DNA of 64,000 bases, from assembly GCA_023525715.1 (NCBI GenBank), contig JAKNSD010000060.1:186001-250000 (forward strand). Direction: 5' to 3'. The notes beneath the pieces were generated by a model. That model had not been told where the DNA came from. It saw nothing but the letters and a program-made list of their open reading frames with translations, and ran no database searches. Positions 56,060-64,000 of this stretch are shown piece by piece (position 1 is the first letter of the stretch; every line of letters begins with the position of its first letter). Position numbers and translations under genes: made by a program. The DNA comes from Cichorium intybus (taxonomy: Eukaryota; Streptophyta; Magnoliopsida; Asterales; Asteraceae).

Positions 56060-59000
56060 TTAGATACTAAACAACTTATGGAAATAGTGAACAATACATT
56101 GTTAGTATCCGAACAAAAGGCAAGTTGTAAGAAAACTTGTTCAGAAGAGAACAGTTTATTAGAGAATTTGGTTGACTTAAATGACATTAGTGATATCATG
56201 AGTGAAATATAACAAGAAGAGGAATTCGATTATGCTAATATTTCTTTGTTTTAAATCTAAATTTGATGATGAAATTGAAAAAGTTGAAGTAACTTTTGTA
56301 AGGTATTCTGATAATGAGATTCAACCTCCAACGAATATTATCTTAGAAAATACTTGTGAGTTTGAACAAATTCTTAAAAGAAAAGATTTGACCATCTAAA
56401 TCTTAAAGCAGTTGTTATCTAAGTGTTTTCAATTGTCAAAATTAAGTTTTTTGTTTTTTGGAAAAGAGTACATTTTGATGTTATAGTACTTGAATTGACT
56501 TTGCTAGTTCAAAATGATACATCTAAAGTTGCAAATCAACATTTTTGGTCTACGACAAGGATGATTCAAAAGAAAGTTAATACTCAACATTGTGTCAATC
56601 AATTCAAAATGATGATGTGGATTCTGAATGGTTCTCAAATTGAAAATCTGGTTGTAGGTCAAAAATCAAGTTGATATGGATTGTAAAAGGAACAACATAA
56701 AAAAATCTTGTTAACTGACAATCTGTTTTGAACCAAAAGAAGCATGACATAAGAACTAGATATCATAAAAAACAACATGAAAAGAAATAACTTGTTCTAA
56801 TTCAACTTAGATTTCCAAATATAATGTATCAAAAGCCAATAAATCGACATTTATGAAAAACAAAAATGAGATTGAGATGTTTCATGCATGGCTTGACAAG
56901 AATATGCAGGTAGTAAAATTGACCGATATGTTGAAGGTTTAAAACACAATTTAATTAGTGTTTCATAATTGTGTGTAGGTATTAAGGACATGATAATATT
57001 TGATGATGAGGTTAGTGATATTGTCGAGAAGAAAACAAAGACAGTTCTATTACGATTAAAGCTCAAAGCAGAACATTGCCTATTAGACATGTCACCAATC
57101 ATCAATGCACCTTGAATTTTCCTATTGTCTAAAGAAACTAATGATATCACCTGATTATAACATTGATGGCTTTCACATTTGAACTTCAAGAACATCAACA
57201 AACTCGTAATTGCTGATTTAGTGAGAGGTTTGCATGTTCTAAAATATGATAATAATAATTTATGTGCAGCCTGCAAACATGGTAAACAACATCGTCAATG
57301 TCACTCAACAATCATTGATACCGAGATCGTTGAACCAATTGAACTTTTACATATTGATTTATACGATCCATCAGCAGTTGAAAGTATCACTGGGAAAAAG
57401 TACACACTCGTTATTGTTGATGACTTTTCAAGATTTACATGGGTTTTCTTGGGAAAAATCAACAACATAAGAAAGGATTAATTGCATTAAGTACATTGAC
57501 CTACAATTACAAAGATGGTTGAGGTGAATTCGGATTGACAATAGAGCTGAGTTAAAAAATCTCATATTTGACAAGGTCCTTACAAACAAAGGAATTGCAC
57601 ACAAGTTCTCTACCCAATGCACACCTCAACGAAATGGTGTGGTAGAATGGCAAAATTGACCCCTTTGCGAAGCTGCACGATCTATGCTCCATTATGCCAA
57701 AATCCCTTTGTACTTGTGGGTTGAGTTTAAAAATCTCAATTATGCGAAGCTACACGATGTATGCTCAATGATTAATTGCATTAAGTACATTGACAATGGG
57801 GCTGAGTTAAAAAATCTCTTATGCTTGTTTTACATAGAACCAATTCTTCATTAACCAAAGTTTCAATATCACTCCATATGAAGTTACCAATCGATGAAAA
57901 CCAAAGGTTAAATCTCTTATGCTTGCTTTATAATGAATATGAAGGATAGACGATCAAAAATCGAATCAAAGTCAGACAAAGGCAATTTTATGGGACATTA
58001 GCCGTTGTCTGCTGCATATCATGTTCTCAACAAGCAAACTATAAGAGTTAAATAGACTTCCAACATAACCTTTTATGATTATTTTGTTAAATCCACAACA
58101 AAATATTTTCAACGAAGTGATATTTTTTCTTCAATTCATAACAAGAAGTAATTGGAATCAAACAAGAAGAAATAATTAACCATGTCATTGCTTCTCCAAC
58201 TCAATTAAACTCTCTACTGCTAGAAACACACACCATGCTCAAGTTGGGGAAAGCCAACAAACGATGATGTTTTTATCGAGAGGGAGCAAACAAATTTAAA
58301 AAATGATGAATCCCCATAATTTCTTGAAAATACAAACACAAATGATTTCTCTAATGATTGTGTTTCTATTGCAATTGGAAAGCCATTGGAAGATATTACA
58401 CAAGTACACATGACCTTGCTCACTCATATCCACCATTGGAAAAATGGACACGAGATCATCCTATTGAAAAGGTAATTGATGATCAATCTCAAGGTGTCTT
58501 AAGTAGAGCTCAACAACGAGATAGATATGATACTTTAGATATTCAATAGAGTTTTGTATGTTCCATGTTTTCATCTCTTAGGTCGAACCCAAAAATATCA
58601 AAGTTACACTTGAGCATAGTGAGTGGGTCGAGGGGATGCAACAGGAACTTGCAAAGTTTGAAAGAAATAAGGTGTGGGGATTAATTCCAAATCCTTCTGA
58701 CACTTTTGTTGTAGGTTTAAAGTTGGTATTATTAAATAAGATGGTCAAATAGGTAAATCTCAATCATAATAAGGTAAGATTGGTGGTTAAAGGATATGTC
58801 TGAATGATGCCATTGATTATGAAGAAAGGTTTGCACATGTTGCTCGTCTTGAAGTTGTTCGTATACTTTTAGTATATATAACACACAAGAACTTTGATGT
58901 ATATCAGATGGATGTCGAATGTGTTTTCTAAATGGCGAAATGGAATAGACTATATACATTAAACAACCACTAGGTTTTGTAAATGCTAAATTTCCATATC

Positions 59001-60000
59001 ATTGTTATATCATTGATAAAGTTGTTCATGGGTTGTAACAAGCACCAAGAGCATGGTATGAAACTCTAACTAAATTTCTTAAAATCTTAAAATTCAAGTG
59101 ATGCTTTGTAGATCCAACTTTGTTTCGCAAAAAGGTTGATAATCATCTGATGTTAGTGTAGATATATGTTGATGAGATTCTATTTGGTTCTATAGATCCA
59201 CAACTTACAAAGGAATTTGAAAATCTTATGAAGAGCAAGTTCAAGATGTCAATGATGGGCAAAATCAACTTTTTTCCTTGGGCTAAATATTCGACAACCA
59301 AGCGAGGGTATCTTCATAAATCAAAAGCAAGAAACGAAGAATTTATTACAATGCTTTGAATAGAGAACTGTTCGACAACCAAAGTTCCAATGGTGTTCAA
59401 AACAAACCAAGGCGCTTCGCCTGATAAACCAGCTATTGATCTTAAGACTTACAAACACATGATAGGTTCACTTCTTTATCTCACATCCAACAGACCATAT
59501 ATTATGTTTTCTACTAATTAGTGTGCAAGGTATCAAGAGAATCCATGGAACCTCATCTTACCGTTGTTAAGAACATCTTTCAATATATTTGTAATACCGC
59601 TTTGCTAGGTTTATGGTATCCAACCAACATCGAATTCTTTGTTCAAGCATATTTTGATACCAATTTTGGTGGATGGTTACTCGATCGCAAGAGCACAACT
59701 AGGGGTTGCCAAGCTCTTTATGGCAAAATTGTACGCTGGCAATCTAAGAAGAAAATCGGTGTCTCTATATCCACAGTTGAAGCAGAATATGTGACAATAG
59801 TAGTTTGCATGTCACAAATTATTTGGATTCAAATCCAATTGAAAGATTATGCCATCAACATGTGTTAAATTCTGTTGTTTTGTGATTCTGAAAGTGCAAT
59901 TTGTATTTTTCAGAATCCGGTTCAACACTTCAAAACAAACATATCGTACTGAGATATCACTTCTTAAAAGATCATGTTTTACATATTTGGGATGGTTAAA
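56060..60000 (+). pseudogene. Decayed Ty1/copia element: gag, integrase, RT and RNase H remnants
   Basis: Pieces in canonical copia order, with many stops and frameshifts. About 56080-56700: gag-like coding debris. 56900-57270: GAG-pre-integrase (VEGLKHNLISV-like, then CAACKHGKQHR). 57330-57660: integrase core (HIDLYDPS, VDDFSRFTWVF, then IDNRAE and FSTQCTPQRNGVVEW). 58600-59300: reverse transcriptase (NKVWGLIPNP, YIKQPLGFV and APRAWYE pieces). 59520-59990: RNase H (LLDRKSTTRGCQ, SKKKIGVSISTVEAEYVT). LTRs were not identified. The segment 57480-57930 is rearranged (see findings). Inactive. Confidence 0.8.
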
Positions 60001-60149
60001 ACTGTGGAGGGGGGTGTTTTACATACTTTTCTAAACTATGTTTTAGAAAGATGTTTGGAAATTTGATACTTCTTTCAAACAGAATCCAAGATTTTTCAGG
60101 TCAAAAAACGATAGCAAATGATAGCAGTTGTACAATGGATTAACGACTA

Positions 60150-61075
60150 CAAGATGGTAGTGAGTGTTGGGATTTTCATAGGATGGTCAAGGTGGGGTTG
60201 AGTATTCTTAACTAATGGAGTTGGAAGAGTTAATCAGTAGGTTTCAATTTGAGAACAAGAAGGACATGTATGTGTGGGTGTTAGATAAGGAAGAACAATT
60301 TGCTATAGAAAACACCATGTTATCGATTGATGAGAGGATTTTATCTCAAGGGGTTAGCTAAACCATATAGAATAGGACGGCCCCAAAAAAATTTAATATT
60401 TTCATACGGAGGTTCATGTTGAATTGGATTCCAACTAGGACGAATTTGTAGGAGAAATGTATTGATGTTCCCTCAGTTCTTTGTCCAATTTGTTTGGAAG
60501 ACATTGAAGATCGGTCTAACTTGTTTTTCCAGTGTGAGGTGGCGGTTAGGACGTTGGATGATATTGCTTGTTGGTGTGGTTGCAACTTGCCAAATAGTCA
60601 GGAGCGGACGCAGGGTTTACCAATAGTCGTGACACCGGATTTTTTTTCCTGAGCTAATATAAGTAGTTACACTTTTTTGTTCCGCGGAGTTGCACCCTCT
60701 TAGGAAAAAAACTGCATCACGTCTTCGAAATTTAGCCGTTTCCTGGGCCACCCAAGACAATTTATAGATCCGCCACTGCAAATAGTAGCAATGTTGAAGA
60801 TATTACAAAGGCAGTTGAGGATTGTCATCCTATTAAAGGGAAGGAAGAGATACTTGAGACGATTATTTTCACCATTTTATAGGTGTTATAAAATTACAAG
60901 AATATGGTGGTTTTAAAAAACAAAAAAATTGCGGAAAGATGAGATTATAGGCCGTATTATACAATTTTTTGATTGGTTTAACGGTATAAATAGGAAATTG
61001 GTCATTTATTGTACTAATCGGTTAAAAGAACTCCTCTATATAACTTTCCTTGATTTCTTTTTATTAAACACTTGC
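60150..61075 (+). pseudogene. 3' fragment of a decayed LINE (zf-RVT region)
   Basis: The plus strand shows LNWIPTRTNL...VLCPICLEDIEDRSNLFFQCEV, the C-terminal zinc-binding region (zf-RVT) of plant L1-type ORF2. After the hAT MITE insertion it resumes with an FFDWFNGIN-like tail and an A-rich end near 61080. The upstream RT is missing. It abuts the copia remnant directly. The fragment is not from the LINE at 41261, as the residues differ. Confidence 0.6.
60599..60778. mobile_element. hAT MITE, 180 bp, perfect 8 bp TSD
   Basis: Ends are CAGGAGCGGACGCAG and, reverse complement, CAGTGGCGGATCTA. The perfect duplication CAAATAGT flanks it at 60591-60598 and 60779-60786. No coding capacity. Ends resemble those of the 0.7 kb element at 20154-20856, so one hAT transposase type may have moved both. 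It interrupts the zf-RVT region of a LINE fragment. Confidence 0.88.
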
Positions 61076-61079
61076 TATT

Positions 61080-61440
61080 AAAAAAAATAAGGATGGACGA
61101 AACTTAAAACATTACTAACCTTCTATATATCAAATTACATAATATATCCATCATCAATAAAGATGGACGTACCATAATAGGATTGAAAGAGAACAGGGTG
61201 TAAATACTATTTGATGTGTGGACCAATTTTAGTAAATTCTAGGTATGGGATGATGGAATATGAGACAAGAATGTCACTTTCATTTTGTCCAATATTGTCC
61301 TCGCAAAAGTAAACATTAAACGACCAAACTTACAAGGTTGCTCCTTCATTCCATCAAAGGTAATTCTAACAAATAACTTGGAACTAGTCGCTCCTTCGTT
61401 CCATCAAAGGTAATTCTAACAAATGACTTGGAACTAGGGT
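61080..61440. repeat. Intergenic with a 50 bp tandem duplication
   Basis: Only 61341-61438 shows structure: two 50 bp units beginning CTCCTTC(A/G)TTCCATCAAAG and ending ACTTGGAACTAG, with two or three differences. The end of the second unit is the target of the hAT element at 61435. Confidence 0.8.
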
Positions 61441-62038
61441 GGCAAAAGGTGACAAGATATAACAAAAATACACGATACGAAACAAAATTGAGACGAAATC
61501 GAAATTGGAATTCGTGTTCGTGTCGTCTTCGTGTCATGGAAAAAAATCTGACTTTGTGTCGTGTCGTTTTCGTGTTCAAAATCACACATGATAGTAAAAC
61601 GATAATGACACGAAATTAAACCGATAATAACACGATATTAAGCTGATAATAACACGGTATTAATTCGAAATTATACACATTATTAAATGATTAATAATAA
61701 ATATTAACCTAAAATATTAAATTAAATAAAAAATAAATCTTATTATTTTGAAGCATTCTAGTACCATTTTATGTCATGCTTATCGTGTTATAGTGTTTTT
61801 CATTGTGTTTTCGTGTTTTTCGTTTTGTCGTGTATTAATTTATGGATGATATTATGCAAATGACTATTTTATGTTTTTTGTCGTGTTTTCGAGTTTTTCG
61901 TGTTTTAATTTAGTCGTGTTCGTGTTAGCAAAAAAAAACACAACATCGTGTCGTTTCGTATTCGGGTTAAGAAAAACAAATTTGTGTCGTGTCGTGTTAC
62001 TCGAATACACGAAACGACTGCCCGATTTCCCACCCCTA
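61435..62038. mobile_element. Non-autonomous hAT element, 604 bp
   Basis: Ends are TAGGGTGGCAAAAGG and, reverse complement, TAGGGGTGGGAAATC. Flanks CTTGGAAC (61427-61434) and CTTGGAAT (62039-62046) match at seven of eight bases. Both subterminal regions are packed with CGTGT and TGTCGTGTCGT words (about 61520-61575 and 61780-62000), likely transposase binding sites. The left end TAGGGTGG equals that of the 1685 bp element at 37925. No ORF is recognised. Confidence 0.82.
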
Positions 62039-62070
62039 CTTGGAATGTTAAGATGGTAGAAATGCAAAAG

Positions 62071-62283
<213 letters not shown>

Positions 62284-62284
62284 T

Positions 62285-63589
62285 AGGTTCCGGTAGGAAC
62301 CGCGAGAACTCTTCTCGTCCACTCATTCTCCTAAGGGCAATAACGTCAAACATCTTCATTCGACGTGATGCAATCACGTGCGACGTACGTTCACGGAACG
62401 AAATACGGACTCGAGGATACGATCTTATGTGACGCATGTTCGTCCGACGTGATTTATGTGGGGTTTTTCTCATTTTTTTCGTTTTCTTTTTATTTATTAT
62501 TATTATTTATTATTTTTTTTTTTTGAAAAAAAAATATTTTTTTTCAAATTTTTTTTATTTTCGATTATACTCGGTTTTTAGATTTTTTTAAATTTTTTTT
62601 ATTTTTTTTATTTTTTTAATTTTTTTGAATGATATAGTACTCGATTTTTAATTTTTTTGTTTTTTGTATTTTTTTTCATTTTTGATGTATATTTTTTAAT
62701 TTTTAATATTTTTTAATCTTAATTTTAACATTTTTTTCGTATTTTTAATGTAATTATTTTGGATCTTGATATTTTTAATCATAACGTTTTGGATCATGTA
62801 TTTTTGCATCATAACATTTTGGATCATAGTTTTTTTTGCATTTTGGATCATAATTTTGTCGTTATATGTTTTTTTAACTCGTTTTGGATCATAACGACTT
62901 TTGGATCTTGAATCATAACGAATTTTGAATCTTGGATCATAAGTTTTGAATCATAAAACATATTTTGGTTCTTAATATTTTGGATCATAGACTTTTTTTT
63001 AGTAATTTGATGAGTTTTTGCTTAAAAATACAAAAGAATATACACATAACAACTTATTTTCAAAAAGTTATTTTTACAAACTTACTAATATGATGTCAAG
63101 AATGATTCCTTAAATTTTTATAATTTGTGAAAGTTTTTTTTATTTTTTTGACTTTTTAATATAAAAATTAAAAAAATATATTTTTTCAATTTTTCATGAT
63201 TATGCTTGTTTTGTAGAGAATTTAATTTTAAGAACTTTGGTTTTTTCAGATTTTTTTTTACAAAAAAAAAGTTATGGCCAAAATACAAACTGGGTGAAAA
63301 AAATAATAAAACAGCCAATCACATAGCGCCACGTGGCACTGAGAGTGGGGGCGTGTGGGGGAGAGTTTTGGCTGAATATTACAACGCTCATTGTACATGA
63401 AATGACATAAATGACCTTTGAATCTTCTATTTTCCTCCCTTTTAGTTTCTAACATTTACAAAAACAATCCCTGAATTTTAATACATGATCATTATTTGCA
63501 CATTGAATCTAATCCACCCATTTTTCAAGATTAAATGTCCAGATTTGTCCTCGCGGTTCTTACCGGATTTTGAGTTCCTACACGATCCT
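62285..63589. mobile_element. TA-microsatellite-associated TIR element, copy 2 (1305 bp)
   Basis: Collinear with copy 1 at 14441-15722 over its length: GAACCGCGAGAACTC, AGGGCAATAACGTCAAACAT, ACGGAACGAAATACGGACTC, the TTGGATCAT cluster (62758-62990) and the right end. The left end AGGTTCCGGTAGGAACCGC is shorter than in copy 1, lacking the about 18 bp repeated CCGGTAGGAACC stretch. The right end is AGGATCGTGTAGGAACTC read inward. Both sides abut TA arrays. The shared interior shows a true dispersed element, not chance sequence between arrays. Confidence 0.8.
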
Positions 63590-63590
63590 C

Positions 63591-63691
<101 letters not shown>

Positions 63692-64000
63692 TTAAACTAA
63701 AATATGAATTGCAAATATAGTATGAATATGATTATTTTTGGTCCATTAGATTAAAAGGAGAACTTAAATTACAAGTACAAAATTTGACATTCATGTAAGA
63801 ATGAACACAATTTACAATTTCGAATTTGACATTTTCATGAGAATCAACATAAATTACTACTACATATACGAAAAACTCATAAGTATGGAGACAACATGTC
63901 AAGATTAAAGGTAATGCTTCCTTTTTCTCTCCCAGTGTGTGAACTATCATCAAGAAGACAACGCCTCAAGATTAAAAAAAGAGACATCATTCTTTTCTGT

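Overview
The window is AT-rich nuclear DNA from a eudicot plant. Split plant-type genes, plant L1-type LINEs, Ty1/copia and Ty3-like LTR sequence, Helitrons, hAT and Harbinger pieces, and at least seventeen (TA)n microsatellites all point that way. The repeat style reminds me of Asteraceae, but that is an impression and no sequence search was run. I see no CRISPR, rRNA or tRNA gene, and no bacterial-type operon.

Only one intact host gene is convincing: a three-exon class II homeodomain-leucine zipper transcription factor (HAT22/HAT9-like, 246 aa) on the minus strand at 21973-22938. A possible first exon of another host gene lies at 40801-41103, and a few short unrecognised ORFs remain. Almost everything else is mobile DNA or its debris.

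Layout: 1-4481 LTR-retrotransposon noncoding sequence rich in ACACGGCCGTGT-like palindromes, including a probable solo LTR. 4482-9678 intergenic sequence with a tandemly duplicated (TA)n-plus-unit block. 9998-11800 LTR-like sequence with ACCACC/GGTGGT hairpins. 12472-12608 a tRNA-derived SINE with target duplications. 13512-21655 a nest of TA arrays interrupted by a TA-associated element, a 4.3 kb Helitron carrying captured exon-like pieces, a hAT-like element and a 493 bp Helitron. 21973-24454 the HD-Zip gene and a broken Harbinger transposase. 25-35 kb degenerate LINE and LTR remains. 37101-39860 a broken copia element split by a 1685 bp hAT element with a perfect 8 bp target duplication. 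41261-47963 a nearly full-length LINE with a perfect 14 bp target duplication. 48-50 kb more TA-associated elements. 51811-53209 a third Helitron. 54862-55052 a near-perfect 94 bp-arm palindrome. 55230-55926 a long-TIR MITE. 56-60 kb a decayed copia, then a LINE 3' fragment holding a 180 bp hAT MITE. 61435-63682 another hAT element, then a second copy of the TA-associated element of 14441-15722.

The most interesting pattern is shared by the TA arrays. Several otherwise different non-autonomous elements abut them, and eleven element ends carry the same layout next to the array: GG(A/T)T(C/T), six bases, then GAAC(C/T), with small deviations. This looks like a common terminal recognition site for a TA-microsatellite-associated transposon group, comparable in habit to rice Micron. 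A second theme is that the arrays act as landing pads for other elements.
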